Source of the DNA: Pseudomonas sp. CFBP13508
Lineage (GTDB): Bacteria > Pseudomonadota > Gammaproteobacteria > Pseudomonadales > Pseudomonadaceae
NCBI RefSeq assembly: GCF_005233515.1
Contig: NZ_QFZZ01000001.1
Location: 463,320 to 527,319, forward strand
Reading direction: 5' to 3'
DNA length: 64,000 nucleotides
Of the stretch, positions 42,495 through 52,710 are shown one piece after another; within the stretch, counting starts at the first letter, position 1; each line of letters begins with the position of its first letter. A program made the translations under genes and the position numbers. The notes below the pieces were generated by a model that was given only the letters and a program-made list of their open reading frames with translations, was not told the DNA's origin and searched no databases.

Positions 42495-43799
42495 ATGGTC
42501 AATAACTCCATGCAATCGTCCCCCCGCAAATCCCGTCGCTGGCTGATCAGCCTGCTGGTCCTGTTGGTCATCGCCGTCCTGTGCTGGAAATTCTGGCCCG
42601 CCGGCTCTGCTGACAAGGCGGGCGGCGACAAAGCGGCCGCCGGCCATACCGGGCGCTCGGGGATGATGCGGCCGGGCTTCGGCGGCGGTACCGGGCCGAT
42701 TCCGGTGCGTGTGGCGCCGGCGGTGAAGGGCGACTTCCCGCTGTATTACAAGGCACTGGGCACGGTCACCGCGCTCAATACCATCAACGTGCGCAGCCGG
42801 GTGGGCGGCGAACTGGTGAAGATTCATTTCGAAGAAGGGCAGATGGTCAAGGCGGGCGACCTGCTGGCCGAGATTGATCCGCGTCCTTACCAGAACGCTT
42901 TGCTCCAGGCCGAAGGCACACTGCTGCAGAATCAGGCGCAACTGAAAAACGCCCAGGTCGACGTCGAGCGCTACCGCGGTCTGTATAAAGAAGACAGCAT
43001 CGCCAAACAGACCCTCGACACCGCCGAAGCGCTGGTCGGCCAATACTTGGGCACGGTCAAGACGAATCAGGCAGCGGTCAACGATGCCAAGCTCAATCTC
43101 GAATTCACCAAGATCCGCGCGCCGATTGCCGGTCGCGTCGGTCTGCGTCAGGTCGACGTCGGCAACCTCGTCGCCGCCAACGACACCACATTCCTCGCGG
43201 TGATCACCCAGACACAACCGATCAGCGTGGCCTTCACCTTGCCGGAGAACAGCCTCGACACCGTGCTGGCTCGTTACCGCAGCGGCGCCAAGTTGCCTGC
43301 CGAAGCGTGGGATCGCGGCGACACCAAGCTGCAAGCCACTGGCGTGCTGCAAAGCCTCGACAACCAGATCGACGTTGCAACCGGTACCCTGAAATTCAAG
43401 GCGCGTTACGATAACCGCGACCAGTCGCTGTTTCCCAACCAGTTCGTCAACGTCCATTTGCTGGCCGACACGCTCAAAGGTGTAGTGCTGGCACCGTCGG
43501 CAGCGATCCAGTTCGGTACCAACGGCACCTTCGTCTATGCGCTGGACGGCGACAGGAAAGTCACCATTCGCCAACTGAAAATCGGTGCCAGCGACGGTGA
43601 CAACACCGTGGTCACCGAAGGCCTCGCCGCAGGTGATCGCGTGGTGCTCGAAGGCACCGATCGCCTCAAGGAAGGCAGCGAAGTCGAAGTGGTCAATGAC
43701 AGCAGCGAAGTGCCGACCTCGCCGACCGAACACCTGCAAGGCAAATCTGCCGCCAATCCCGATGCGACCACAGCCGATAAGGCCAAGAAGGGCGCATGA
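42495..43799 (+). CDS. muxA: RND efflux periplasmic adaptor MuxA (MdtA-like)
   Basis: A 434-residue adaptor with N-terminal signal/anchor ([19 protein letters not shown]), a lipoyl/hairpin core ([40 protein letters not shown]) and the second lipoyl half ([20 protein letters not shown]), then a membrane-proximal domain. It links the inner-membrane pump to the outer-membrane channel. The order MuxA-MuxB-MuxC-OpmB equals the P. aeruginosa mux operon (E. coli mdtABC), which exports several drugs. It overlaps muxB by 4 bases (ATGA). The N-terminal MVNNSMQSS is before the anchor; ATG 42495 is the only good start. Confidence 0.93.
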   Translation: MVNNSMQSSPRKSRRWLISLLVLLVIAVLCWKFWPAGSADKAGGDKAAAGHTGRSGMMRPGFGGGTGPIPVRVAPAVKGDFPLYYKALGTVTALNTINVRSRVGGELVKIHFEEGQMVKAGDLLAEIDPRPYQNALLQAEGTLLQNQAQLKNAQVDVERYRGLYKEDSIAKQTLDTAEALVGQYLGTVKTNQAAVNDAKLNLEFTKIRAPIAGRVGLRQVDVGNLVAANDTTFLAVITQTQPISVAFTLPENSLDTVLARYRSGAKLPAEAWDRGDTKLQATGVLQSLDNQIDVATGTLKFKARYDNRDQSLFPNQFVNVHLLADTLKGVVLAPSAAIQFGTNGTFVYALDGDRKVTIRQLKIGASDGDNTVVTEGLAAGDRVVLEGTDRLKEGSEVEVVNDSSEVPTSPTEHLQGKSAANPDATTADKAKKGA

Positions 43800-46700
43800 A
43801 CATTTCGCGGCTGTTCATCCTCCGTCCGGTAGCCACCACCCTGAGCATGCTGGCCATTGTCCTGGCCGGCCTGATCGCTTATCGCCTGCTGCCGGTTTCG
43901 GCCCTGCCGCAGGTCGATTATCCGACCATCCGCGTCATGACCCTGTACCCCGGCGCCAGTCCGGACGTGATGACCAGCGCCGTCACCGCGCCGCTTGAAC
44001 GCCAGTTCGGGCAGATGCCGGGCCTGACGCAAATGGCGTCGACCAGCTCCGGCGGCGCTTCGGTGCTGACCCTGCGTTTCAGCCTCGACATCAACATGGA
44101 CGTCGCCGAACAGCAGGTGCAAGCCGCGATCAACGCTGCGACCAACCTGCTGCCCACCGACCTGCCGGCGCCGCCGGTGTACAACAAGGTCAACCCGGCG
44201 GACACCCCGGTGCTGACCCTGGCCATCACTTCGAAAACCATGCTGCTGCCCAAGCTCAATGACTTGGTCGATACGCGCATGGCGCAGAAGATCGCCCAAA
44301 TCAGCGGCGTCGGCATGGTCAGTATCGCTGGTGGCCAGCGTCAGGCGGTACGAATCAAGGTCAACCCCGAAGCGCTGGCGGCCAACAGCCTCAACCTGTC
44401 GGACGTGCGCACGCTGATCGGTGCCTCCAACGTCAACCAGCCGAAAGGCAACTTCGATGGCCCGACCCGGGTGTCGATGCTCGATGCCAACGATCAACTG
44501 ACCTCGCCCGAGGACTACGCGAATCTGATCCTGACCTACAAGAACGGCGCGCCGTTGCGGCTCAAGGACGTCGCGGAAATCGTCGATGGCGCCGAGAACG
44601 AGCGTCTGGCCGCGTGGGCCAACCAGAATCAGGCGGTGTTGCTGAACATCCAGCGTCAGCCGGGCGCCAACGTTATCGAAGTGGTCGACCGCATCAAGGC
44701 CTTGCTGCCAAGTATCACCGACAACCTCCCGGCCGGCCTCGACGTCACTGTGCTCACAGACCGCACCCAGACCATCCGTGCCTCGGTCACCGACGTGCAA
44801 CACGAACTGCTGATCGCTATCGCGCTGGTGGTCATGGTCACGTTCCTGTTTCTGCGCCGCGCCAGTGCGACGATCATTCCCTCGGTGGCCGTGCCGCTGT
44901 CGCTGATCGGCACCTTTGGCGTGATGTACCTCGCCGGGTTCTCGGTGAACAACCTGACGTTGATGGCGCTGACCATTGCCACCGGTTTCGTGGTCGACGA
45001 TGCCATCGTCATGCTCGAGAACATTTCGCGCTTCATCGAAGAGGGTGACAGCCCGATGCAGGCCGCGCTCAAGGGCGCCAAGCAGATCGGCTTCACCCTG
45101 ATTTCCCTGACGCTGTCGCTGATCGCCGTACTGATTCCGCTACTGTTCATGGCCGACGTGGTGGGGCGCCTGTTCCGCGAATTCGCCATCACCCTGGCGG
45201 TGGCGATCCTGATTTCCCTGGTGGTGTCGCTGACCCTGACGCCGATGATGTGCGCGCGCCTGCTCAAGCGTGAACCGCAGGAACACGAGCAAGGCCGTTT
45301 CTACCGCGCCAGCGGTGCGTTCATCGACTGGATGATCAAGGAATACGGGCGGATGCTGCGCTGGGTGCTCAAGCATCAGCCGCTGACCTTGCTGGTCGCC
45401 ATCGGCACGCTGGCGTTGACCGTATTCCTTTACGTCATCGTGCCGAAGGGTTTCTTTCCGGTGCAGGACACCGGCGTGATTCAGGGTATTTCCGAAGCGC
45501 CGCAGTCGATCTCCTTCGCGGCGATGGGCGAGCGGCAGCAGCAACTGGCGAAGATCATTCTTGAAGATCCGGCGGTGCAGAGCCTGTCGTCCTACATTGG
45601 CGTCGACGGAGACAACGCCACGCTCAACAGCGGCCGCTTGCTGATCAACCTCAAGCCCCACGGCGAGCGCGATCTGACGGCCAGCGAAGTGATCGCACGC
45701 CTGCAACCACAACTGGACAAACTGGTCGGCATTCGGCTGTTCATGCAGCCGGTGCAGGACCTGACCATCGAGGATCGGGTCAGCCGCACGCAGTATCAGT
45801 TCAGCATGTCTTCGCCGGACTCCGAATTGCTCAGCCAGTGGAGCGGGCGTCTGGTCGAAGCCCTGGCGCAGCGTCCGGAGTTGACCGACGTGGCCAGTGA
45901 TCTGCAGGACAAAGGCTTGCAGGTCTATCTGGTGATCGACCGCGACGCCACATCGCGCCTTGGCGTGTCGGTGGCGAATATCACCGATGCGCTGTACGAC
46001 GCGTTCGGCCAGCGGCAGATTTCGACCATTTACACCCAGGCCAGCCAGTACCGCGTGGTGCTGCAAGCCCAAGCCGGGGAGAAGATCGGCCCGCAGGCGC
46101 TGGATCAGATTCACGTCAAGACCACCGACGGCGCGCAGGTACGCCTGTCGAGTCTGGCGCATGTCGAAGAACGTCAGGCGCAATTGGCGATCACCCACAT
46201 CGGCCAGTTCCCGGCAGTGATGATGTCGTTCAACCTCGCGCCGGGCGTGGCGTTGGGGCATGCCGTGGACATTATCGAGCAAGTGCAGCAGGACATCGGC
46301 ATGCCGGTCGGCGTGCAGACTCAGTTCCAGGGCGCGGCGCAAGCGTTCCAGGCTTCGCTGTCGAGTACCTTGCTGCTGATTCTGGCGGCGGTGGTGACCA
46401 TGTACATCGTGCTGGGCGTGCTCTACGAGAGCTACATCCATCCGATCACCATTCTCTCGACCTTGCCATCGGCAGCGGTCGGCGCCTTGCTGGCGTTGCT
46501 GCTCAGTGGCAACGATCTGGGCATGATCGCGATCATCGGCATCATCCTGCTGATCGGTATCGTCAAGAAGAACGCGATCATGATGATCGACTTCGCCCTC
46601 GACGCCGAACGCACCCAGGGCATGGCCCCGGCAGAGGCGATCTATCAAGCGGCGCTGCTGCGCTTCCGGCCGATTCTGATGACCACGCTGGCGGCGTTGT

Positions 46701-46897
46701 TCGGCGCGGTGCCGCTGATGCTGGCCACTGGGTCGGGTGCTGAATTGCGTCAGCCGCTGGGTCTGGTGATGGTTGGCGGTTTGTTGGTGAGCCAGGTGTT
46801 GACGCTGTTCACCACGCCGGTGATTTACCTGTACTTCGACCGCCTCGGAAGGCGCTTTGGCAAAGCCAAAGCCGAAGGTGACGAGGTCGCGGTATGA
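43796..46897 (+). CDS. muxB: RND efflux pump subunit MuxB (MdtB-like)
   Basis: A 1033-residue inner-membrane RND pump with twelve expected helices and two large periplasmic loops. The proton-relay pair of TM4 is seen in [20 protein letters not shown]. Other family marks are [20 protein letters not shown] after the first half and [20 protein letters not shown] near TM10. MuxB and MuxC form a mixed trimer in this class (MdtB/MdtC in E. coli). Start ATG 43796 overlaps muxA; the gap to muxC (136 bases) holds a REPIN, unusual within an operon. Confidence 0.95.
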   Translation: MNISRLFILRPVATTLSMLAIVLAGLIAYRLLPVSALPQVDYPTIRVMTLYPGASPDVMTSAVTAPLERQFGQMPGLTQMASTSSGGASVLTLRFSLDINMDVAEQQVQAAINAATNLLPTDLPAPPVYNKVNPADTPVLTLAITSKTMLLPKLNDLVDTRMAQKIAQISGVGMVSIAGGQRQAVRIKVNPEALAANSLNLSDVRTLIGASNVNQPKGNFDGPTRVSMLDANDQLTSPEDYANLILTYKNGAPLRLKDVAEIVDGAENERLAAWANQNQAVLLNIQRQPGANVIEVVDRIKALLPSITDNLPAGLDVTVLTDRTQTIRASVTDVQHELLIAIALVVMVTFLFLRRASATIIPSVAVPLSLIGTFGVMYLAGFSVNNLTLMALTIATGFVVDDAIVMLENISRFIEEGDSPMQAALKGAKQIGFTLISLTLSLIAVLIPLLFMADVVGRLFREFAITLAVAILISLVVSLTLTPMMCARLLKREPQEHEQGRFYRASGAFIDWMIKEYGRMLRWVLKHQPLTLLVAIGTLALTVFLYVIVPKGFFPVQDTGVIQGISEAPQSISFAAMGERQQQLAKIILEDPAVQSLSSYIGVDGDNATLNSGRLLINLKPHGERDLTASEVIARLQPQLDKLVGIRLFMQPVQDLTIEDRVSRTQYQFSMSSPDSELLSQWSGRLVEALAQRPELTDVASDLQDKGLQVYLVIDRDATSRLGVSVANITDALYDAFGQRQISTIYTQASQYRVVLQAQAGEKIGPQALDQIHVKTTDGAQVRLSSLAHVEERQAQLAITHIGQFPAVMMSFNLAPGVALGHAVDIIEQVQQDIGMPVGVQTQFQGAAQAFQASLSSTLLLILAAVVTMYIVLGVLYESYIHPITILSTLPSAAVGALLALLLSGNDLGMIAIIGIILLIGIVKKNAIMMIDFALDAERTQGMAPAEAIYQAALLRFRPILMTTLAALFGAVPLMLATGSGAELRQPLGLVMVGGLLVSQVLTLFTTPVIYLYFDRLGRRFGKAKAEGDEVAV

Positions 46898-46918
46898 CGG
46901 TCGGAATATATCTTCCCT

Positions 46919-47006
46919 GTGGGAGCGAGCCTGCTCGCGAAAGCGGTAGGTCAGTCACTGCCAAAGTTGAAGGTAAGGACGCATTCGCGAGCAGGCTCGC
47001 TCCCAC
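46919..47006. repeat. REPIN between muxB and muxC
   Basis: Arms GTGGGAGCGAGCCTGCTCGC and GCGAGCAGGCTCGCTCCCAC, 88 bases, 22 bases after the muxB stop and 27 before the muxC start, inside what should be one transcript. Confidence 0.92.
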
Positions 47007-47033
47007 AGAGGTATGCGGGGAGAACAAGAGTCG

Positions 47034-50000
47034 ATGAACCTCTCCGGACCTTTCATCAAACGCCCCGTGGCAACCATGCTGCTCTCCCTGGCAATCATGT
47101 TGCTCGGCGGCGTCAGCTTCGGTCTCTTGCCGGTATCGCCGCTGCCGCAAATGGATTTCCCGGTGATCGTCGTCCAGGCCAGTCTGCCGGGCGCAAGTCC
47201 CGAGGTGATGGCTTCGACAGTGGCGACGCCACTGGAGCGTTCGTTCGGTGCGATTGCCGGCGTCAACACCATGAGCAGCCGCTCCAGTCAGGGTTCGACG
47301 CGGGTGATTCTGCAATTTGACCTCGACCGCGACATCAACGGCGCGGCGCGGGAAGTGCAAGCGGCGATCAATGCCTCGCGCAACCTGCTGCCAAGCGGGA
47401 TGCGCAGCATGCCGACGTATAAAAAGGTCAACCCGTCGCAGGCGCCGATCATGGTGCTGTCGCTGACCTCGGATGTGCTGGAAAAAGGCCAGCTCTACGA
47501 CCTGGCCTCGACCATCCTTTCGCAAAGCCTGTCGCAAGTGCAGGGCGTTGGTGAAGTGCAGATCGGTGGCAGTTCGCTGCCGGCGGTGCGCATCGAACTC
47601 GAACCGCAGGCGCTGAACCAGTACGGCGTGGCCCTCGACGATGTGCGCAAGACCATCGCCGACGCCAACGTGCGCCGGCCCAAGGGCTCGGTCGAGGACG
47701 GCGAGCGCTTGTGGCAGATCCAGGCCAACGACCAGTTGGAGAAAGCCAAGGATTATGAGTCGCTGATCATTCACTACGCCGACGGTGCCGCGTTGCGTCT
47801 CAAGGATGTGGCGAAAGTCAGCGATGGCGTCGAAGACCGTTACAACAGCGGTTTCTTCAACGACGACGCGGCGGTGCTGCTGGTGATCAACCGCCAGGCC
47901 GGCGCCAACATCATCGAAACGGTCAACGAGATCAAGGCGCAGTTGCCCGCGCTGCAAGCGGTGCTGCCGGCCAGCGTCAAACTCAATCTGGCCATGGATC
48001 GCTCGCCGGTAATCAAGGCCACGCTGCACGAAGCCGAGATGACCTTGCTGATCGCCGTCGCCCTGGTGGTGCTGGTGGTCTACCTGTTTCTGGGTAACTT
48101 CCGCGCCTCGCTGATCCCGACGCTGGCGGTGCCGGTGTCGCTGGTCGGTACCTTTGCGGTGATGTACCTCTACGGGTTCTCGCTGAACAACCTGTCGCTG
48201 ATGGCGCTGATTCTCGCCACCGGTCTGGTGGTGGACGACGCCATCGTGGTGCTGGAAAACATTTCCCGGCACATCGACGAGGGGGTGAAGCCAATGCAGG
48301 CCGCGTACCTCGGCGCTAAAGAAGTCGGCTTTACCCTGCTGTCGATGAACGTCTCGCTGGTGGCGGTGTTTCTGTCGATTCTGTTCATGGGCGGGCTGGT
48401 CGAAAGCCTGTTCCGCGAATTTTCCATCACCCTGGCGGCGGCAATCGTGGTGTCGCTGGTGGTGTCCCTGACGCTGACACCGATGCTCTGCGCGCGCTGG
48501 CTCAAGCCGCACACCCCGGGCCAGGAAAACCGCCTGCAACGCTGGAGCCACAAGACCAACGACTGGATGGTCGGCAAATACGCCACCAGCCTCGACTGGG
48601 TATTGCGTCATCGACGTCTGACCTTGCTCAGCCTGCTGCTCACCGTTGGCGTCAACATTGCGCTTTATGTGGTGGTGCCGAAAACCTTCCTGCCGCAGCA
48701 GGACACCGGCCAGTTGATCGGTTTCGTGCGTGGCGACGACGGTCTGTCGTTCAACGTCATGCAGCCGAAAATGGAAACCTTCCGCCGCGCCGTGCTCAAG
48801 GACGAAGCGGTGGAAAGCGTGGCCGGGTTCATCGGCGGCAACAACGGCACCAACAACGCCTTCATGATCGTGCGCCTGAAGCCGATCAAGGAGCGCCAGC
48901 TTTCAGCGCAGAAGGTCATAGAACGCCTGCGCAAGGAAATGCCCAAGGTGCCCGGGGCGCAGTTGATGCTGATGGCCGACCAGGACCTGCAATTTGGCGG
49001 CGGCCGCGAGCAGACCAGTTCGCAATACACCTACATTCTGCAAAGCGGCGATCTTGCCGAGCTGCGCAAGTGGTTCCCGAAAGTGGTCACCGCGCTGCGT
49101 GCGTTGCCCGAGCTGACTGCCATCGATGCCCGCGAAGGTGCCGGGGCGCAGCAGGTGACGCTGATTGTCGACCGGGATCAGGCCAAACGCCTGGGGGTCG
49201 ACATGAACATGGTCACCGCCGTGCTCAACAACGCCTATAGCCAGCGGCAGATTTCGACGATCTACGACAGCCTCAACCAGTACCAGGTGGTGATGGAGGT
49301 CAATCCGAAATACGCCCAGGATCCGGTGACGCTCAAGCAGGTCGAAGTGATCACCGCTGACGGTGCGCGGGTGTCGCTGTCGACATTCGCCCATTACGAA
49401 AACAGTCTGGAAAACGACCGGGTCAGTCATGAAGGCCAGTTCGCGTCCGAAAGCATTTCCTTTGACATGGCTGAAGGCGTGACCGTGGAGCAGGGCAGTG
49501 CCGCCATCGAACGGGCGATCGCCAAGGTCGGCTTGCCGGAGGATGTGATCGCGAAAATGGCCGGCACCGCTGACGCCTTCGCCGCCACGCAGAAGAGCCA
49601 GCCGTTCATGATCCTCGGTGCGTTGCTGGCCGTGTATCTGGTGCTCGGTGTGCTGTATGAAAGCTACATCCACCCGCTGACCATTCTTTCGACCTTGCCC
49701 TCGGCCGGGGTTGGCGCGTTGCTGTCGATCTATGCACTGGGCGGCGAGTTCAGCCTGATTTCCCTGCTGGGGATATTCCTGCTGATCGGCGTGGTGAAAA
49801 AGAACGCCATTCTGATGATCGACCTTGCGCTGCAATTGGAGCGGCATGAGGGCCTGTCGCCGCTGGAGTCGATCCGCAGCGCCTGCCTGCAACGCTTGCG
49901 GCCGATTCTGATGACCACGCTGGCGGCGATCCTCGGCGCTTTGCCGTTGCTGCTCGGCCGCGCCGAGGGTGCGGAAATGCGCCAGCCGCTGGGCCTGACC

Positions 50001-50141
50001 ATCATTGGCGGCCTGGTGTTCAGCCAGGTCCTGACCCTTTACACCACCCCGGTGGTTTACCTCTATCTCGACAAGCTGCGCCATCGTTTCAATAAATGGC
50101 GTGGCGTGCGCACTGACGCCGCTCTGGAAACTCCGCTATGA
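47034..50141 (+). CDS. muxC: RND efflux pump subunit MuxC (MdtC-like)
   Basis: A 1035-residue RND pump. It begins MNLSGPFIKRPVATMLLSLA, has the TM4 proton-relay motif ILATGLVVDDAIVVLENISR, the porter-loop text TFLPQQDTGQLIGFVRGDDG and the TM10-11 stretch LLIGVVKKNAILMIDLALQL. It is the second pump subunit of the Mux complex. ATG 47034 follows GGGGAGAACAAGAG; an in-frame ATG at 47013 is less likely. It overlaps opmB by 4 bases, so those two are coupled, whereas the link to muxB is broken by the REPIN. Confidence 0.95.
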   Translation: MNLSGPFIKRPVATMLLSLAIMLLGGVSFGLLPVSPLPQMDFPVIVVQASLPGASPEVMASTVATPLERSFGAIAGVNTMSSRSSQGSTRVILQFDLDRDINGAAREVQAAINASRNLLPSGMRSMPTYKKVNPSQAPIMVLSLTSDVLEKGQLYDLASTILSQSLSQVQGVGEVQIGGSSLPAVRIELEPQALNQYGVALDDVRKTIADANVRRPKGSVEDGERLWQIQANDQLEKAKDYESLIIHYADGAALRLKDVAKVSDGVEDRYNSGFFNDDAAVLLVINRQAGANIIETVNEIKAQLPALQAVLPASVKLNLAMDRSPVIKATLHEAEMTLLIAVALVVLVVYLFLGNFRASLIPTLAVPVSLVGTFAVMYLYGFSLNNLSLMALILATGLVVDDAIVVLENISRHIDEGVKPMQAAYLGAKEVGFTLLSMNVSLVAVFLSILFMGGLVESLFREFSITLAAAIVVSLVVSLTLTPMLCARWLKPHTPGQENRLQRWSHKTNDWMVGKYATSLDWVLRHRRLTLLSLLLTVGVNIALYVVVPKTFLPQQDTGQLIGFVRGDDGLSFNVMQPKMETFRRAVLKDEAVESVAGFIGGNNGTNNAFMIVRLKPIKERQLSAQKVIERLRKEMPKVPGAQLMLMADQDLQFGGGREQTSSQYTYILQSGDLAELRKWFPKVVTALRALPELTAIDAREGAGAQQVTLIVDRDQAKRLGVDMNMVTAVLNNAYSQRQISTIYDSLNQYQVVMEVNPKYAQDPVTLKQVEVITADGARVSLSTFAHYENSLENDRVSHEGQFASESISFDMAEGVTVEQGSAAIERAIAKVGLPEDVIAKMAGTADAFAATQKSQPFMILGALLAVYLVLGVLYESYIHPLTILSTLPSAGVGALLSIYALGGEFSLISLLGIFLLIGVVKKNAILMIDLALQLERHEGLSPLESIRSACLQRLRPILMTTLAAILGALPLLLGRAEGAEMRQPLGLTIIGGLVFSQVLTLYTTPVVYLYLDKLRHRFNKWRGVRTDAALETPL

Positions 50142-51607
50142 CTGACCGTTCGCTTATCCAATTGGCCACCGTCCGCGGCTCGCGCCTGTTGAGCCTGTCG
50201 CTGTGCGTGGCGCTGCTCAGCGCTTGCGCAGTCGGCCCGGACTATCAGCGTCCGCAAACTGCCGAAATCGCTCAGTTCAAGGAAGCCGAAGGCTGGCGTC
50301 AGGCCAACCCCAGCGACTCGCTGGCCCGTGGCGCCTGGTGGGAGTTGTACGGCGATCGGCAGCTCAACGCCTTGGTGGAAAAACTCAACAGCTCCAACCA
50401 GACCGTTGCCCAGTCCGAAGCGCAGTTTCGTCAGGCGCAGGCTTTGGTGCGCAGCGCGCGTGGGGCGTTTTACCCCAGCGTCGACCTGAGTCTGGGCAAG
50501 ACCCGCTCCAGCCAGGGCACCGGTAGCAGCAGTTCGAGCCTGAGCAGTTCCTCAAGCGGCATCCGCGACACCTACAACGCGCAACTGGGCGTCAGTTGGG
50601 AAGCGGACGTGTGGGGCAAGCTGCGCCGTGGACTGGAGGCGGATGAGGCCAACGCCCAGGCGAGTTTTGCCGATCTGGCGGCGATGCGTCTGAGTCAGCA
50701 ATCGGAGCTGGTGCAGAACTACCTGCAACTGCGGGTCATCGATCAGCAGAAGCGTTTGCTCGAGGCCACCGTTGCCGCTTATGAACGCTCGCTGAAGATG
50801 ACCCAGAACCAGTACCGCGCCGGAGTTTCCGGGCGTGATGCGGTGGCGCAGGCGCAAACCCAGTTGAAAAGCACCCAGGCCGATCTGGTCGACCTGATCT
50901 GGCAGCGTGCACAGTTTGAAAACGCCATCGCCGTACTGACCGGCGAAGCACCGGCCAACTTCAGCATTGCCGAAAGCCAGAGCATCCCGAATCTGCCGCA
51001 GGTACCGCTGAGCTTGCCTTCACAACTGCTGGAACGCCGTCCGGACATCGCTTCGGCCGAGCGCTCGGTGATCGCCGCCAACGCCAACATCGGCGTGGCG
51101 AAAGCCGCGTATTACCCGGACCTGACCCTGAGCCTGAGCGGCGGCTACAGCAGCAGTACCTCGAAAAACCTGATCAGCCTGCCGAACCGTTTCTGGTCGG
51201 TCGGCCCACAGCTGTCGTTGCCGCTGTTCGACGGTGGCATCCGTTCGGCCGAGGTCGAACGCAGCGAAGCGGCCTACGACGAAACCGTCGCGCGCTACCG
51301 GCAGACCGTGCTCGACGGTTTCCGCGAAGTGGAAAACTACCTGGTCCAGCTCAAGGTGTATGAAGACGAAGCGGCGGTACGCCAGGAAGCGCTGGATGCC
51401 GCCCGCGATTCCCTGCGCCTGACGGAAAACCAGTACAAGGCCGGGCTGATTGCCTATATCGACGTGGTGGTGGTGCAGGCCACGGCGCTGAGTAACGAAC
51501 GTAGTGTGCTTAATATTCTGCAGAGTCGATTGATTGCCAGCGTGCAACTGATCGCCGCACTGGGCGGCGGCTGGGATGGGCAACTGGACGTCAGTGATAA
51601 TCGCTGA
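50138..51607 (+). CDS. opmB: Outer-membrane efflux channel OpmB (TolC/NodT family lipoprotein)
   Basis: A 489-residue channel protein. The signal peptide ends in a lipobox (LLSACAVGPDY), so it is acylated and outer-membrane anchored. Two TolC-type repeats follow, with long coiled-coil hairpins (RGLEADEANAQASFADLAAM, YDETVARYRQTVLDGFREVE) and LEITENQYKAG-like text (LRLTENQYKAGLIAYIDVVV). It forms a trimeric duct through the outer membrane for the Mux pump. It is the last gene of the operon; the REPIN array starts 5 bases after its stop. Confidence 0.94.
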   Translation: MTDRSLIQLATVRGSRLLSLSLCVALLSACAVGPDYQRPQTAEIAQFKEAEGWRQANPSDSLARGAWWELYGDRQLNALVEKLNSSNQTVAQSEAQFRQAQALVRSARGAFYPSVDLSLGKTRSSQGTGSSSSSLSSSSSGIRDTYNAQLGVSWEADVWGKLRRGLEADEANAQASFADLAAMRLSQQSELVQNYLQLRVIDQQKRLLEATVAAYERSLKMTQNQYRAGVSGRDAVAQAQTQLKSTQADLVDLIWQRAQFENAIAVLTGEAPANFSIAESQSIPNLPQVPLSLPSQLLERRPDIASAERSVIAANANIGVAKAAYYPDLTLSLSGGYSSSTSKNLISLPNRFWSVGPQLSLPLFDGGIRSAEVERSEAAYDETVARYRQTVLDGFREVENYLVQLKVYEDEAAVRQEALDAARDSLRLTENQYKAGLIAYIDVVVVQATALSNERSVLNILQSRLIASVQLIAALGGGWDGQLDVSDNR

Positions 51608-51611
51608 ACCT

Positions 51612-52501
51612 GTGGGAGCGCGCTTGCTCGTGAAAGCGGTGGGTCAGTCGAGCGAGATGTTGAATGTGCCGACGCATTCGCGAGCAAGCTCGCTCCCACA
51701 GGGATTCGCGTTCGAAGGGTGAAGTGTGGCTGGACGCTGAAAATTGTGCGAGCGAGCCTGCTCGCGAAAGCGGTGGGGCAGGCAACTACGATGGTGGCTG
51801 TGCCGGCGCCTTCGCGAGCAGGCTCGCTCCCACAGGGATTCGCGTTCGTATGATGAAGGGTGGCTGGACGCTGAAAATTGTGGGAGCGAGCTTGCTCGCG
51901 AAAGCGGTGGGTCAGGCAACTACGATGGTGGCTGTACCTGCGCCTTCGCGAGCAGGCTCGCTCCCACAGGGATTCGCGTTCGAAGGGTGAAGGGTGGCTG
52001 GACGCTGAAAATTGTGGGAGCGAGCCTGCTCGCGAAAGCGGTGGGTCAGGCAACTACGATGGTGGCTGTACCTGCGCCTTCGCGAGCAGGCTCGCTCCCA
52101 CAGGGATTCGCGTTCGAAGGGTGAAGGGTGGCTGGACGCTGAAAATTGTGGGAGCGAGCTTGCTCGCGAAAGCGGTGGGTCAGGCAACTAAGATGGTGGC
52201 TGTACCTGCGCCTTCGCGAGCAGGCTCGCTCCCACAGGGATTCGCGTTCGAAGGGTGAAGTGTGGCTGGACGCTGAAAATTGTGGGAGCGAGCTTGCTCG
52301 CGAAAGCGGTGGGTCAGGCAACTCGATGGTGGCTGTGCCGGCGCCTTCGCGAGCAGGCTCGCTCCCACAGGGATTCGCGTTCGAATGGTGTAGGGTGGCT
52401 GGACGCTGAAAATAGTGGGAGCGAGCCTGCTCGCGAAAGCGGTGGGTCAGGCAACTCGATGGTGGCTGTGCCGGCGCCTTCGCGAGCAGGCTCGCTCCCA
52501 C
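51612..52501. repeat. Array of seven REPINs, six in 134-bp tandem units
   Basis: REPIN cores lie at 51612-51699, 51746-51833, 51880-51967, 52014-52101, 52148-52235, 52282-52368 and 52415-52501. From the second copy on, starts are spaced 134, 134, 134, 134 and 133 bases apart, with a shared 46-base linker (AGGGATTCGCGTTCGAAGGG then TGGCTGGACGCTGAAAAT). The first copy has a different internal loop. The last two share a 1-base loss in the loop (AACTCGATGG against AACTACGATGG). It fills most of the 1.1-kb gap between opmB and the MHYT gene, and no gene is seen in it. Confidence 0.97.
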
Positions 52502-52710
52502 ATGGATTTGTGTCTGGCGTGAGATCACTTTCACAAGGTGTGCTTAAAGCCCACCGCAGAGCCTTGTAGGACGATCGAACAAGCGTTTCATCGGCTTGAT
52601 GGCAATTTGGTTACTTTGTCAGTGCGTTCTTCCGTGCAATCAGTACAATCGCCGCATTTGCCCGACCGAGAATGGAAGCAGTACGGTTTCGGCTTGTCAC
52701 GAGAACGTCC

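Noticed and set aside
45140..48611. Two long minus-strand frames opposite muxB and muxC
   Set aside because: They mirror the codon pattern of the RND genes, one crosses the REPIN, and both are rich in His, Arg and Gln without any known motif.
51612..52501. Possible CRISPR array (regular repeats and spacers)
   Set aside because: The period is 134 bases, the repeats are paired REP palindromes and the linkers are nearly identical instead of unique; there are no cas genes.
51644..52534. Short frames inside the REPIN array encoding peptides such as WERACSRKRW
   Set aside because: They are translations of the REP palindrome in different phases, without ribosome sites, and repeat with the array.
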